A stretch of DNA of 64,000 nt from Comamonas sp. GTDB lineage: Bacteria > Pseudomonadota > Gammaproteobacteria > Burkholderiales > Burkholderiaceae_C. A model generated the notes under the pieces. The model was not told where the DNA came from. It saw only the letters and a program-made list of their open reading frames with translations, and ran no database searches. Below are positions 37,189-47,376 of this stretch, piece by piece. The stretch is taken from assembly GCA_015478895.1 (NCBI GenBank), contig JADMKK010000020.1, positions 62,001 to 126,000 of the forward strand, in the 5' to 3' direction. The position numbers and the translations under genes are program-made. Each line of letters begins with the position of its first letter. Within the stretch, counting starts at the first letter, position 1.

Positions 37189-38604
37189 ATGACAAGTTCT
37201 TTTTCATCTTTACTCTTGGCGGAGCCTTTGGCACGCGCCGTGGCCGACATGGGCTACGAGTCCATGACCCCCATCCAGGCCCAGGCAATTCCGGTGGTTT
37301 TAACCGGCAAGGACGTGATGGGAGCAGCGCAAACGGGTACCGGCAAAACCGCTGCCTTCTCGCTGCCGTTGCTGCAACGTTTAATGCGGCACGAGAACAG
37401 CTCGGCCTCACCTGCCCGGCACCCTGTTCGCGCTTTGGTGCTTTTGCCCACCCGTGAGCTGGCGGATCAAGTTGCCCAGCAAATTGCGCTGTATGCCAAG
37501 CACACCAAACTACGCAGCATGGTGGTCTTTGGCGGCATGGACATGAAGCCCCAGACGCTGGAGCTGAAAAAAGGTGTGGAAGTCTTGGTGGCAACACCGG
37601 GGCGTTTACTCGACCACATCGAAGCCAGAAATGTGGTGCTCAATCAGGTGGAATATGTGGTGCTGGATGAGGCCGATCGCATGCTCGATATCGGCTTCTT
37701 GCCTGACCTACAGCGCATCTTGGGCCATCTTCCAAAGACGCGTACCACTTTGCTGTTCAGCGCTACGTTCTCTCCCGAGATCAAGCGTTTGGCGGGCAGC
37801 TATCTGCAAGACCCGGTCACGATTGAAGTGGCCCGTCCTAATGAAACTGCTTCTACCGTGGAGCAGCGCTTTATTGCTGCCAATGATGACGACAAGCGTC
37901 GCGCTATTTGTGCCGTATTGAAAGAGCGCGGCATTCGCCAAGCCTTTATTTTCTCGAACAGCAAGCTCGGATGTGCCCGCCTGACCCGCGCTTTAGAGCG
38001 TGATGGTTACCGCGCCACAGCGTTGCACGGTGACAAGAGCCAGGACGAGCGTTTGAAGGCGCTGGATGCTTTCAAGCAAGGTGAGATGGACTTGCTGGTA
38101 TGTACCGACGTGGCAGCACGTGGGTTGGACATCAAGGATGTGCCGGCCGTATTTAACTACGACGTGCCTTTTAACGCGGAAGACTATGTGCACCGCATTG
38201 GCCGTACGGGGCGTGCGGGTGCCACAGGTTTAGCGGTCACGATGGTGGGCAACTCTGACACCAAACTGGTGGCAGATATTGAAAAGCTGATCAAGAAAAA
38301 GATCAACGTTGAGACTTTGCAGCTTGCTGAGCCTCGCCGTATGCGTGAGCGCGAGAGCTATCGGGAAGCCCCGGGCCGCGAAGAAGTGCAGCGTAGTGCT
38401 TCTGTGCATGGAACCCGTCCGGTGCGAGGGGCGCGACCTGTGCGCAGTGCCTCTGCGGATCCATTTTTTGACAAGCCTTATCAGGCACGCGAATCACATG
38501 TCCCAGCTTGGGACGCTTCCGGACAAGGAACACCTAAAGCCGCCTTCAATGCCAAGGCCAAGCGCAAGATTGCAGCGCTTTTCAAACCTGCTGGTAGCTT
38601 CTAA
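37189..38604 (+). CDS. DEAD/DEAH box RNA helicase (RhlE-like)
   Basis: YESMTPIQAQAIPVVLTGKDVMGAAQTGTGKTAAFSLPLLQRL...VLDEADRMLDIGFLPDLQRIL...HRIGRTGRAG. Confidence 0.95.
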   Translation: MTSSFSSLLLAEPLARAVADMGYESMTPIQAQAIPVVLTGKDVMGAAQTGTGKTAAFSLPLLQRLMRHENSSASPARHPVRALVLLPTRELADQVAQQIALYAKHTKLRSMVVFGGMDMKPQTLELKKGVEVLVATPGRLLDHIEARNVVLNQVEYVVLDEADRMLDIGFLPDLQRILGHLPKTRTTLLFSATFSPEIKRLAGSYLQDPVTIEVARPNETASTVEQRFIAANDDDKRRAICAVLKERGIRQAFIFSNSKLGCARLTRALERDGYRATALHGDKSQDERLKALDAFKQGEMDLLVCTDVAARGLDIKDVPAVFNYDVPFNAEDYVHRIGRTGRAGATGLAVTMVGNSDTKLVADIEKLIKKKINVETLQLAEPRRMRERESYREAPGREEVQRSASVHGTRPVRGARPVRSASADPFFDKPYQARESHVPAWDASGQGTPKAAFNAKAKRKIAALFKPAGSF

Positions 38605-38627
38605 GCGCGTCCTCAGCCAATGACTCC

Positions 38628-38662
38628 AAAAGCCACGTTCCTAAACAGAACGTGGCTTTTTC
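38628..38662. terminator. bidirectional terminator between rhlE-like and apaH
   Basis: AAAAGCCACGTTCctaaacaGAACGTGGCTTTTT. Confidence 0.8.
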
Positions 38663-38675
38663 ACGTTGACAATAA

Positions 38676-39521
38676 TTAACCTGGTTGCTGTTCCTGCAAG
38701 CAACGGACTTGGTGCAATGTGCGCTCTGTAAATTCGCTCGATATTTCCATGGCACTAAGGCAGCCGCCCCATACACAACCCGTATCCAAAGCTAAAAGCT
38801 GGGGTGAATTCATCAAGCCTAAAGTAGACCAATGGCCAAAAGCGACAATGTCTTGTGCGGTTTTACGCTCGGGACACTCAAACCAAGGCATTAATCCCGC
38901 AGGCGCGGCATCTGCAGATTCAGAACTCTCAAAATCCATTAAACCTTCTGCAGAGCAAAAGCGTATCCGGGTCAATGCGTTCACAATCACGCGCCAGCGG
39001 ACATGCATCTGTAAATCGGAAGACCACTGGTTGGGAAAATTGCCATACATATGGGCTAGAAAATTGGCCAAGCCGGGGCCGCTAATCTGATTGTGCACTT
39101 CTTGGGCCAGTGCCAAGGTCTCTTCAAAACTCCACTGCGGTAAAACACCTGCATGCACTAATAGTAACTTTTTCCCTTGGGGACTGACTAGAGAGCGCGC
39201 TAAAGGCTGTTGGGAAATCCAACGCAATAAATGGTCGCGATCCTCTGCATTAAGAATATTTTGTAAGGTATCACGCTTGCCAGGTTTACGAATGCCATAT
39301 GCGCTTGCCAACAAATGCAGATCATGATTGCCAAGCAAGGGTTTTATGGCGTCACCCAGTCGGATGCAGCGGCGCAAAACTTCTGCCGACTGTGGACCGC
39401 GGTTAACCAAGTCACCCAATAAATACAGGGTGTCGCGGCTGGGGGAGAAGGCCAGTTGTTCCATGAGTCTGCCTAACGCATCATCACAACCTTGAATATC
39501 TCCGACTAAGTAGATGCTCAC
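38676..39521 (-). CDS. apaH: symmetrical bis(5'-nucleosyl)-tetraphosphatase
   Basis: VSIYLVGDIQGCDDALGRLMEQLAFSPSRDTLYLLGDLVNRGPQSAEVLRRCIRLGDAIKPLLGNHDLHLLA; GTG start at 39521. Confidence 0.93.
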   Translation of the reverse strand: MSIYLVGDIQGCDDALGRLMEQLAFSPSRDTLYLLGDLVNRGPQSAEVLRRCIRLGDAIKPLLGNHDLHLLASAYGIRKPGKRDTLQNILNAEDRDHLLRWISQQPLARSLVSPQGKKLLLVHAGVLPQWSFEETLALAQEVHNQISGPGLANFLAHMYGNFPNQWSSDLQMHVRWRVIVNALTRIRFCSAEGLMDFESSESADAAPAGLMPWFECPERKTAQDIVAFGHWSTLGLMNSPQLLALDTGCVWGGCLSAMEISSEFTERTLHQVRCLQEQQPG

Positions 39522-39784
39522 TTGGGTTCCTGTCTTTTGTGGCCGTAACGTCCACTCGAATTGCGGACTTTGGAGATTGTAAGTTGGCCTCTCTATTATC
39601 AAGACACTCGCTGCATATGGCTAAAGCCCTAAGAGGCTAAGGCTCGAGGAAGGAAGCTTCGTAATAAGTGATTCTTGAAATGGCTACTTTTAGGCGTTGT
39701 ATTACCTAACTACGTAAAACCCTCAGAGCATAAAAAAAATAATTTATTTATAATGAAATTACTTAACTTAAGGACTTCCTTACC

Positions 39785-40078
39785 ATGACCTCTTACAAAG
39801 AACTTCTGAAGCAACGCGATGCGCTAGAGCAGCAAATCCAAGAAGCGCGTACGCGTGAATTGGCTGACGCTGTGGGCAAGGTTCGTGCTTTGGTCGCTGA
39901 GTATGGTTTGACTTCTGAAGACATTTTCGCCCCAGCCCGTGCAAGCCGTACAGCCAGTACATCCGGCAACAAAGTCGCACCGAAGTACAAGAACCCTGAA
40001 ACAGGTGAAACTTGGACTGGCCGCGGTAAGGCTCCTAAATGGATTCAAGACCAAGACCGCAGCAAGTTTGTTATCTAA
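39785..40078 (+). CDS. H-NS family nucleoid-associated protein
   Basis: 97 aa; C-terminal KVAPKYKNPETGETWTGRGKAPKWIQDQDRSKFVI is the H-NS DNA-binding domain. Confidence 0.95.
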   Translation: MTSYKELLKQRDALEQQIQEARTRELADAVGKVRALVAEYGLTSEDIFAPARASRTASTSGNKVAPKYKNPETGETWTGRGKAPKWIQDQDRSKFVI

Positions 40079-40091
40079 ACTGCTCTCTTCT

Positions 40092-40118
40092 AAAAAACCC
40101 GCATTTGCGGGTTTTTTT
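40092..40118 (+). terminator. Rho-independent terminator of the H-NS gene
   Basis: AAAAAACCCGCatttGCGGGTTTTTTT. Confidence 0.9.
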
Positions 40119-40349
40119 ATGCCTTGGTTTTTTACATTGTGATTAATTTAATATCTATGTAAGTGGCTGAAAATTAAAGTAGTAAATGGAATGTTTCATT
40201 TCTAAATGGTAATTCACAGAGGCGGCGTTGTCGTGCATGCCAAGCAGGGGCGATGTAGCCAGAGGCGCTGCAGAAAATTTCATCTCCATTGCTTGGTATC
40301 AGGGAGCTTTGTCATTGCTTGATGCGGCAACTGGTATTTCAGCGCCACA

Positions 40350-41570
40350 ATGCGCGGCATGAGAAAACAAGTATTGATTGCAGGCGGCGGCATTGCTGGC
40401 ATGGCGGCAGCCTTGGGTGCATCACACGCGGGTTGGGATGTCCGTGTGTTCGAACGTGCGCCAGAGTTTTCTGAGATCGGTGCGGGAGTGCAACTGGGAC
40501 CTAATGTGGTACGCCGCTTGCAGGCTTGGGGCTTGCAGCAGCCATTGCAGGCGGTGGTGGCGACGCCACAGCAGTTGGTGGCGCGCAGTGCGAGCAGCGG
40601 ATTGATTTTGTCGAGTGCGCCTTTAGGGCAAAGCATGGTGGAGCGCTATGGGGCGGCCTACGTCACCATCCACCGGGCAGATTTGCACGCCATGCTGCTT
40701 GATGCAGCGCGTTTGCGCAGCGATGTGTTCATCAATCCGGGGCAAGCGGTGCAAGCCGTGCTGGGCACTGAGCGGGTCACCACCGTGCGTACTTCTAACC
40801 ACAAAGTGGTGGAGGGCGATGCGCTCTTGCTGGCCGATGGTGTATGGAGCAAATTGCGGGGGCCTTTGCTCGGCGACGAAAGCCGCCCGCGCGTGTCAGG
40901 TCACTTGGCATATCGCGCGCTGCTGCCCATGAAAGACGTGCCCAAGGCGTGGCAAAACAATGAGGTAACGGTGTGGATGGGATCGCACATGCACGCGGTG
41001 CACTACCCCGTGCGGCGGGGTGAGTTGCTCAATATCGTGGTCATCATTGAAGGCCCGGCTCCGCAAGATTTGGAGCAATGGGACCACGCTGGTAATGCCA
41101 GCCAACTGGAGCAAGCGCTCAAGAACACCGCCAGCGGTTTACAGGATCTGGTGCGCAGCGTCAGCGCAGCAGGCCAACAATGGCGTTTGTGGCCGCTGTC
41201 TGACAGGGCTCCTTTGCAAGGGCCAGAAGGTATGGCCAAAGGCCTGGTCGGTTTGATTGGCGATGCGGCGCACCCCATGCGCCCGTATTTGGCGCAGGGG
41301 GCCGGTATGGCGATTGAAGATGCCGCAGAGCTGCAGCGTTCATTGTCGATGGATGACCTGGATGTAGAGGTGCGGCTGCGCCGCTACGCCTTGAACCGCT
41401 GGGGGCGCAATGCGCGTGTGCAGGCACGCTCGATTCGCAATGGAAAAATTTTCCATGCTACAGGGCCGGTGCGCTTGGGGCGCGACTGGTCAATGCGCTT
41501 GCTGGGCAGCAAGTTGATGGATGTGCCTTGGCTGTACCGCGGTGACGGCTGCAGCGCGAGCATTCTTTAA
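40350..41570 (+). CDS. FAD-dependent aromatic monooxygenase (salicylate/3-hydroxybenzoate hydroxylase-like)
   Basis: MRGMRKQVLIAGGGIAGMAAALGASHAGWDVRVFERAPEFSEIGAGVQLGPNVVRRLQAWGL...LIGDAAHPMRPYLAQGAGMAIEDA. Start codon uncertain (40350 or 40359). Confidence 0.9.
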   Translation: MRGMRKQVLIAGGGIAGMAAALGASHAGWDVRVFERAPEFSEIGAGVQLGPNVVRRLQAWGLQQPLQAVVATPQQLVARSASSGLILSSAPLGQSMVERYGAAYVTIHRADLHAMLLDAARLRSDVFINPGQAVQAVLGTERVTTVRTSNHKVVEGDALLLADGVWSKLRGPLLGDESRPRVSGHLAYRALLPMKDVPKAWQNNEVTVWMGSHMHAVHYPVRRGELLNIVVIIEGPAPQDLEQWDHAGNASQLEQALKNTASGLQDLVRSVSAAGQQWRLWPLSDRAPLQGPEGMAKGLVGLIGDAAHPMRPYLAQGAGMAIEDAAELQRSLSMDDLDVEVRLRRYALNRWGRNARVQARSIRNGKIFHATGPVRLGRDWSMRLLGSKLMDVPWLYRGDGCSASIL

Positions 41571-41624
41571 CGTGACTGCTTTGACTCCGTTTGTATCGAT
41601 AGCGCATCGCCGGTGCGCTATTTT

Positions 41625-42884
41625 TTAAGCCTCAGTTTTCAGCAGGGGCGATGCGGGCAGGTAGCGAAAAGCGAGCGAAGCACAAGCCAGCCATGCAGCA
41701 ATGGTGAGTGACACCGCCAGATAAGGCTCGATGTCGTGCTGCGTGGCCCAAGCCGCCACGACGCCCGTGAACCACTGCATCAATGCGATGCCCAAAAACA
41801 TGGCCATGGTAAACAGGGACAGTGCGCGGCCTGTAAGTTGCGGCGGGTAGGAGGCCCGCACATCGGCGTATTGCAGGATGCCGTAGCCGGACATCAGCCC
41901 CATGGCGATAAAAGTCAGCACGTTGGCGACCGGGTGCATCCACACACCCATCACCACAAAGAGCGCCGCCATCAGCATGGACAGCTTGCTCAGCCAACTG
42001 CGGCGCCTGTGCGGCCCGGGGTCTAAGCGGCCAAAAACGGCGGGTGTGAACAGCGAAATCAGCGAAACCACAAAAGCCACGTGCCCACTGGCTACCAGGC
42101 TGAAGCTGTACCTGTCCATCAACAAGGGACTGAGCCACAAACCGCGCAGCGAAAGAAAGGCGGCATAGCAAGACATGCCCAGCAACACAATGCCCCAGGT
42201 GTGCGGCAAGGCAAACAGCTCTGCAAAGCGCAACATGGCTTGCCCCCATGACTCGCGCTGGGCTTGCGGTGATGCAGCAGGCAGGGCAGGTTCATGTACC
42301 AGCCAGAAAATCAGGGCCCATGAAGCGGCGCACAAGGCGGTCAGCAGCCAAAAACCTGTGCGCCAGCCACCGAGCTCTACCACCCAGGCCAACGGTGTGC
42401 CTGTAAAAAGCAGTCCCAGGCCGCCCACTCCCATCGACATGCCGGAGAAAAAGGCAAAGCGCTCTGCCGGAAAGTGGCGTGCGATAAAAATGGTGCAAGC
42501 TAAAAATGCGGGTGAGCAGCCCACACCAATCAGCAATTGCCCCGCCATGAGCCACGTGTAGCTGGGTGCTGCGGCAGACACTGCCGAGCCCACCATGGCC
42601 AGTGGAAAGGCCAGCAGCACCGTGCGGCGCAGCCCGTACAAATCAATGCCGATACCCATTAATAGTTGTGCCACACCAAACGACAGGCCAAACAAACCGG
42701 CAAAGGCACCCAGTGACTGGGTGGAAATGCCAAAGTCTTGCAGCAGGCCTTGGGCAAGGATAGAGGTGATGGTGCGAAAGGCCTGGCTCAGTGCAAAGCC
42801 GCTGAGCAGGGCCAGCAGCATGATCCAAAGCTGGCGCTGCCCTGTTGCCCGGGTATTGGTGGTGGGGTGGCTATTTGCAAGCAT
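41625..42884 (-). CDS. MFS transporter
   Basis: 12-TM-like protein MLANSHPTTNTRATGQRQLWIMLLALLSGFALSQAFRTITSILAQGLLQDFGISTQSLGAFAGLFGLSFGVAQLLMG; start chosen at CAT 42882-42884. Confidence 0.88.
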   Translation of the reverse strand: MLANSHPTTNTRATGQRQLWIMLLALLSGFALSQAFRTITSILAQGLLQDFGISTQSLGAFAGLFGLSFGVAQLLMGIGIDLYGLRRTVLLAFPLAMVGSAVSAAAPSYTWLMAGQLLIGVGCSPAFLACTIFIARHFPAERFAFFSGMSMGVGGLGLLFTGTPLAWVVELGGWRTGFWLLTALCAASWALIFWLVHEPALPAASPQAQRESWGQAMLRFAELFALPHTWGIVLLGMSCYAAFLSLRGLWLSPLLMDRYSFSLVASGHVAFVVSLISLFTPAVFGRLDPGPHRRRSWLSKLSMLMAALFVVMGVWMHPVANVLTFIAMGLMSGYGILQYADVRASYPPQLTGRALSLFTMAMFLGIALMQWFTGVVAAWATQHDIEPYLAVSLTIAAWLACASLAFRYLPASPLLKTEA

Positions 42885-42993
42885 GGTGTGGTGCGCTGTG
42901 GCGCGATAACTCTTTGTGGCGCGCAAGCGTAGTGCCTGTTGGGTTGGCACGCTGTCACAGGTGTTTGCAGGCGCTGGCGTTAAAGTGGTGGGC

Positions 42994-43572
42994 ATGACCA
43001 AGCCGCTGCCCATCACCTCTGCTGTTAACACGCTCTCCTGCCGTGCTTTTGCCTGCGATCTGGGGCAGGTGCTGGTGGCTGCGACACCCCGCGGCATTGC
43101 TGCCGTGTTGTTGGGCGATGACGTGGCCGCACTGGAGCAGGACCTGGCCCGTCGCTTTTCAGACTGCTCTGTGAACTGCGCACCTTCGGCTACGCAGCAA
43201 CGCTGGATGGAGTGCGTCGTGCAAGTGCTGCAGCAACCGCAACTGGCAGAGACGATCTTGGCAGAGATGCCTTTGCATCTGCTCACTGGCACTGCGCTGC
43301 AACGCAAGGTTTGGGCGGCCCTGCAGACTATTGCTGTGGGGCAGACACGCAGTTACACCGAACTGGCGCAGGCCATGGGTCAGCCGCAAGCCGTGCGTGC
43401 CATTGCGAGTGCTTGCGGCGCCAATCCTTGCGCAGTCATCGTGCCCTGCCACCGGGTACTGCGCAGCGATGGTGGCTGGGGTGGCTACCGCTGGGGGCTG
43501 CAGCGCAAGCGTTGGCTGCTGCAGCAAGAAGGCGTAATGGCGCAGATGGAGCTTGACGTTGCAGCAAAATAA
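42994..43572 (+). CDS. methylated-DNA--protein-cysteine methyltransferase
   Basis: LTGTALQRKVWAALQTIAVGQTRSYTELAQAMGQPQAVRAIASACGANPCAVIVPCHRVLRSDGGWGGYRWGLQRKRWLL; PCHR active site. Confidence 0.94.
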   Translation: MTKPLPITSAVNTLSCRAFACDLGQVLVAATPRGIAAVLLGDDVAALEQDLARRFSDCSVNCAPSATQQRWMECVVQVLQQPQLAETILAEMPLHLLTGTALQRKVWAALQTIAVGQTRSYTELAQAMGQPQAVRAIASACGANPCAVIVPCHRVLRSDGGWGGYRWGLQRKRWLLQQEGVMAQMELDVAAK

Positions 43573-43772
43573 ATAGCTGAATGCCCTGGTAACACCTTGC
43601 TTTCAGCAACAAAAGCGTTGCAAAGCGTTTAAACACCAAGGCAAGCTGCTTTAAATAATGAAGCACTTTTTAGCTTCATGCATCATTTTTAATAGCTGCA
43701 TGTCATTGCCGCATAAGGGCTTGCAGCCTGTGACGTTGAACGTTCAGAGGCTTGTGCGTATGCGGGCAGCGC

Positions 43773-45134
43773 TTATTTTTTACGGCGCAGCAGGTAAATG
43801 GCGCTCAGCAACAGCAGCCACGGCAAGCCAAAAGCCAGCGTCAGGCGAAACTCTGGCGTGAACGCGGTGGTCAGCAGCACGGCCCCCATCAGCACCGCGC
43901 CCAGCAGCGTGAGCCACGGAAAGCCCCACATGCGAAATGCCACGGGGGCGGCGCCTTCGCGATCACGGCGGCGGCGAAAGGCCAGGTGCGTGACAAAGAT
44001 CATGAACCACGCAAACATGGCGCCGAACATGGCAATCGACATCATCCACATGAACGATTGCTCCGGCCAGAAGGCATTGATCACCATGGCTACGGCCGCC
44101 CCCAGACTGGACACCAGGATGGCGGCCACCGGCACGCCATTGGCATTGGTCTTGCCGAAAGCTTGCGGCGCTTGTTCTGCGCGCGCGAGGCTGAACATCA
44201 TGCGCGAAGTGGTGTAGAGCTGGCTGTTCATGGCCGACAGCGCGGCTACCAGCACCACAAAGTTCAGCACGCCCGCCGCATAGGGGATGTTGATGATCTC
44301 CATCACGCGCACAAAGGGGCTGGTTTGCGTGGCCGCTTCCGTCCACGGCACGATGGCCAGCATCAGCGCTAAAGTCAGCAGATAGAACAGCACGAGGCGC
44401 AGCACCGTGGTTTTCATCGCGCTTTGCACCGCTTTTTGCGGGTGCTGGGCTTCTCCGGCGGCCACGGCAATGGCTTCCACGCCCAGATAACTGAACATGG
44501 CCACAATCACGCCCAGCCACATGCCGCCCAGGCCCTTGGCCCAGAAACCGCCGCCGCTTTGGTAGTTCTCCAGCCCGATACCCGGAATGCTTGCGCCAAA
44601 CACCACATAAGCACCAATCAGCACAAAGGCCACGATGGCGGCCACTTTGATGGACGAGAACGCATATTCCGCTGCGCCATAGACTTTCACGCTGCGCAGG
44701 TTGATGCCAATCAAGATGGCCGAGAACACGCCCACCCACACCCATTGCGGCACGGCGGGAAACCAGTAGGCCATGTAGATGCCCACGGCGGTCACTTCCA
44801 TGCCCACAGCCAGCACCAGCGCGGCCCAGTAGGCGTAGCGCAGCACAAAACCCGCCATGGGGCCGAGGTAGTACTCGGCGTAAGCACCGAAAGAGCCGGA
44901 GGTGGGGTGGGCGACCGTCATCTCGCCCAGACAGCCGATCAGCAGCAAGGCGATGAAGGCGCCGATGGCGTAGCTGATGAGCACGGCGGGGCCGGCAAAG
45001 CCAATCGCAAAAGCGCTGCCCATGAACAGGCCGGTGCCCACCGCGCCGCCAATGGCAATCATCACCATCTGGGCGCTGGTCAGGTGCTGCTGCAGCCCTT
45101 GCTCGCGTTGTTGTATGTCTTGGAAATCGGCCAT
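43773..45134 (-). CDS. amino acid permease (APC superfamily)
   Basis: EQGLQQHLTSAQMVMIAIGGAVGTGLFMGSAFAIGFAGPAVLISYAIGAFIALLLIGCLGEMTVAHPTSGSFGAYAEYYLGPMAGF. Confidence 0.95.
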   Translation of the reverse strand: MADFQDIQQREQGLQQHLTSAQMVMIAIGGAVGTGLFMGSAFAIGFAGPAVLISYAIGAFIALLLIGCLGEMTVAHPTSGSFGAYAEYYLGPMAGFVLRYAYWAALVLAVGMEVTAVGIYMAYWFPAVPQWVWVGVFSAILIGINLRSVKVYGAAEYAFSSIKVAAIVAFVLIGAYVVFGASIPGIGLENYQSGGGFWAKGLGGMWLGVIVAMFSYLGVEAIAVAAGEAQHPQKAVQSAMKTTVLRLVLFYLLTLALMLAIVPWTEAATQTSPFVRVMEIINIPYAAGVLNFVVLVAALSAMNSQLYTTSRMMFSLARAEQAPQAFGKTNANGVPVAAILVSSLGAAVAMVINAFWPEQSFMWMMSIAMFGAMFAWFMIFVTHLAFRRRRDREGAAPVAFRMWGFPWLTLLGAVLMGAVLLTTAFTPEFRLTLAFGLPWLLLLSAIYLLRRKK

Positions 45135-45236
45135 GTGCGCCTAAGGGTTCAGTCGAAACGAAACCTTCAAGTATCGGCGCAGGCGGCTTTTATTGCATGC
45201 ACAAGGAGATGTCATCGGCAATGCGATGACAGGCGC

Positions 45237-45563
45237 TTACAGCAGGCCACTGTCTAAAGCGTGCATGCCATGGCGCAGGCGCACGCGGTTGCAGGCGTCT
45301 GAGCCTGCCGCAAATTCCCGGCAGGGCGAAGGTCGCCACTCGTAGATGCCGCAGGCGGCTTTCTCACCGACTTTGCCTGTCAGCGCGGCGCAGCGGGGGC
45401 GGGCGTAGTCGGTGCCGCGCATGCGGCAGGTGAAATCGTTGACTTCCTCAATCAGACCGCGTGGCACACGGCCACCGTTTTCTTCGGATTCGTAGACGGA
45501 AAAGTCCACGCGAAATGAGGCGCAGCAAGCGCCGCAGGATAAGCAGGGGTGAGGTGTGGCCAT
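45237..45563 (-). CDS. YkgJ family cysteine cluster protein
   Basis: HPCLSCGACCASFRVDFSVYESEENGGRVPRGL...CGIYEWRPSPCREF. Confidence 0.88.
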   Translation of the reverse strand: MATPHPCLSCGACCASFRVDFSVYESEENGGRVPRGLIEEVNDFTCRMRGTDYARPRCAALTGKVGEKAACGIYEWRPSPCREFAAGSDACNRVRLRHGMHALDSGLL

Positions 45564-45573
45564 AAACAGGGCG

Positions 45574-45939
45574 TTAAACGGTTTCGACCCAGCGTTCGAC
45601 TTCGTCGTCGGTCAGCGCGGGCCGGCTGAACTTGGCGCGGGTGTCGTGGCAGCCGTAGGAGGCAAAGGGAAAGTCGTGGCAGGGGCGCGAGCGCTGCGCG
45701 TAAATGCCGCAGCCCACGCAGCCTTCGCCCAGATGCGGTAATTCAGTCAGCGCAACGCAGCGCACCGGGTGGCGCTCGGTGCCGTTCATGCGTGCGCGGT
45801 TGCCTTTGCCGGGCACTTCGTGCGCGAGTGCATCGGGCACGCTGCCGCCCATGGATTGCAGCTCGTACACAGAGAACTCAACGCGGTAATTGGTACAGCA
45901 CACACCGCAGGTCAGGCAAGGATGAATGTCTTGGGACAT
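45574..45939 (-). CDS. YkgJ family cysteine cluster protein (paralogue of neighbour)
   Basis: HPCLTCGVCCTNYRVEFSVYELQSMGGSVPDAL...GCGIYAQRSRPCHDFPFA. Confidence 0.88.
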   Translation of the reverse strand: MSQDIHPCLTCGVCCTNYRVEFSVYELQSMGGSVPDALAHEVPGKGNRARMNGTERHPVRCVALTELPHLGEGCVGCGIYAQRSRPCHDFPFASYGCHDTRAKFSRPALTDDEVERWVETV

Positions 45940-46435
45940 GGTGGGTCAGCGAAAAGAGGGTTCGATAGGCAAAAAATCCAGAAGCACACGGCACACACTG
46001 GCCAGCCGCAAGCGGTGCAGACCTTGCAAAGCAAGGCACAGACCAGCCCACGGCAAACCCAAGGTTTGCAGTGAAAAAAGTGGGAGAAAGGCCCTAGGTG
46101 TGGCCTAAGAGGTAGCGCGGGGTTTTCAGCAGGTGGCTGCAGGCGATGGCGTGCATCGCGCTGCGCCGGCGTGCGGTGCGGCGCAGATCCAGCGTCCGCG
46201 TGCCACTGGCGGAGCAGGAAAAAGGCACAGTCTGCTGCGCTGAAGGGCGGGAAGGCTGAGTAAAAAGAAGAGCTGCAGGCCTTAGTAAAGACTTGCTTTG
46301 CGCTATAAAAGCTTTGCAAAGCAAGAGATTACGCAGGCATGCAGCTCCTGTTTTTGTGTGTGGCGAGCGAAGGCAAAGCAGGGCGCGCATCACACAGGTG
46401 CTCTATGTCTATATCTATAGCGGGTGGCGTAAGGC

Positions 46436-47359
46436 TTAGTCCGCTTGCTGGCCGAGCAGCAGGAACTCCATGAGCGCCTTTTGCACGTGCATGCGGTTTT
46501 CCGCCTCGTCCCAGACCACCGACTGCGGGCCGTCGATGACTTCAGCGGTCACTTCCTCACCCCGGTGCGCAGGCAGGCAGTGCATGAAGACGGCTTCAGG
46601 CTTGGCGGCCTGCATCATGTCCAGGTCCACACACCAGTCAGCAAACGCTTTCATGCGCACGGCGTTTTCAGCTTCATAGCCCATGCTGGTCCACACATCG
46701 GTGGTAACCAGGTCGGCGCCCTTGCAGGCTTCGAGTGGGTCTTTGAACACCTTGTAGCAGCCTTCGCGCGGGGTTTTGCCGTTGAAAGCCAGCTTCTCGT
46801 CGACTTCGTAGCCGCCGGGCGTGCTGACGTGCACGGTAAAGCCCAGCAAATCGGCCGCTTGCAGCCACGTGTTGGCCATGTTGTTGCCATCACCCACCCA
46901 GGCGACGACCTTGCCTGCAATCGGGCCGCGGTGCTCGATGAAGGTGAAGATGTCGGCGAGGATCTGGCAGGGGTGGAACTCGTTGGTCAGACCGTTGATG
47001 ACCGGCACGCGCGAGTGCGCAGCAAAGCTTTCGATCTTGTCCTGGCCAAAGGTGCGAATCATGACCAGGTCCGTCATGCGGCTGATGACGCGGGCGCTGT
47101 CTTCAATGGGTTCGGAGCGGCCCAGCTGGCTGTCGCCGGTAGTCAGGTGCACGACGGAGCCGCCCAGCTGGTACATGCCGGCCTCAAAGCTGACACGCGT
47201 GCGGGTACTGGCCTTCTCGAAAATCATCGCCAGCGTGCGGTCGCTGAGCGTGTGGTGCTTTTCGTAGTTCTTGAATTTCTTCTTGATCAGCGCAGCACGG
47301 CTGAGCAAGTAGTCGTATTCGTCAGCGGTGAGATCGCTAAATTGCAGGTAATGCTTCAT
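46436..47359 (-). CDS. argF: ornithine carbamoyltransferase
   Basis: MIFEKASTRTRVSFEAGMYQLGGSVVHLTTGDSQLGRSEPIEDSARVISRM...NGLTNEFHPCQILADI...MHCLPAHRGEEVT. Confidence 0.97.
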   Translation of the reverse strand: MKHYLQFSDLTADEYDYLLSRAALIKKKFKNYEKHHTLSDRTLAMIFEKASTRTRVSFEAGMYQLGGSVVHLTTGDSQLGRSEPIEDSARVISRMTDLVMIRTFGQDKIESFAAHSRVPVINGLTNEFHPCQILADIFTFIEHRGPIAGKVVAWVGDGNNMANTWLQAADLLGFTVHVSTPGGYEVDEKLAFNGKTPREGCYKVFKDPLEACKGADLVTTDVWTSMGYEAENAVRMKAFADWCVDLDMMQAAKPEAVFMHCLPAHRGEEVTAEVIDGPQSVVWDEAENRMHVQKALMEFLLLGQQAD

Positions 47360-47376
47360 ACGGTAGTCCTCGACGT

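Noticed and set aside
45912-46393. ORFs in the YkgJ-argF gap (135 aa, 99 aa, minus)
   Set aside because: Compositional artefacts in a repeat-like intergenic region (TTTGCAAAG palindromes); no family resemblance.
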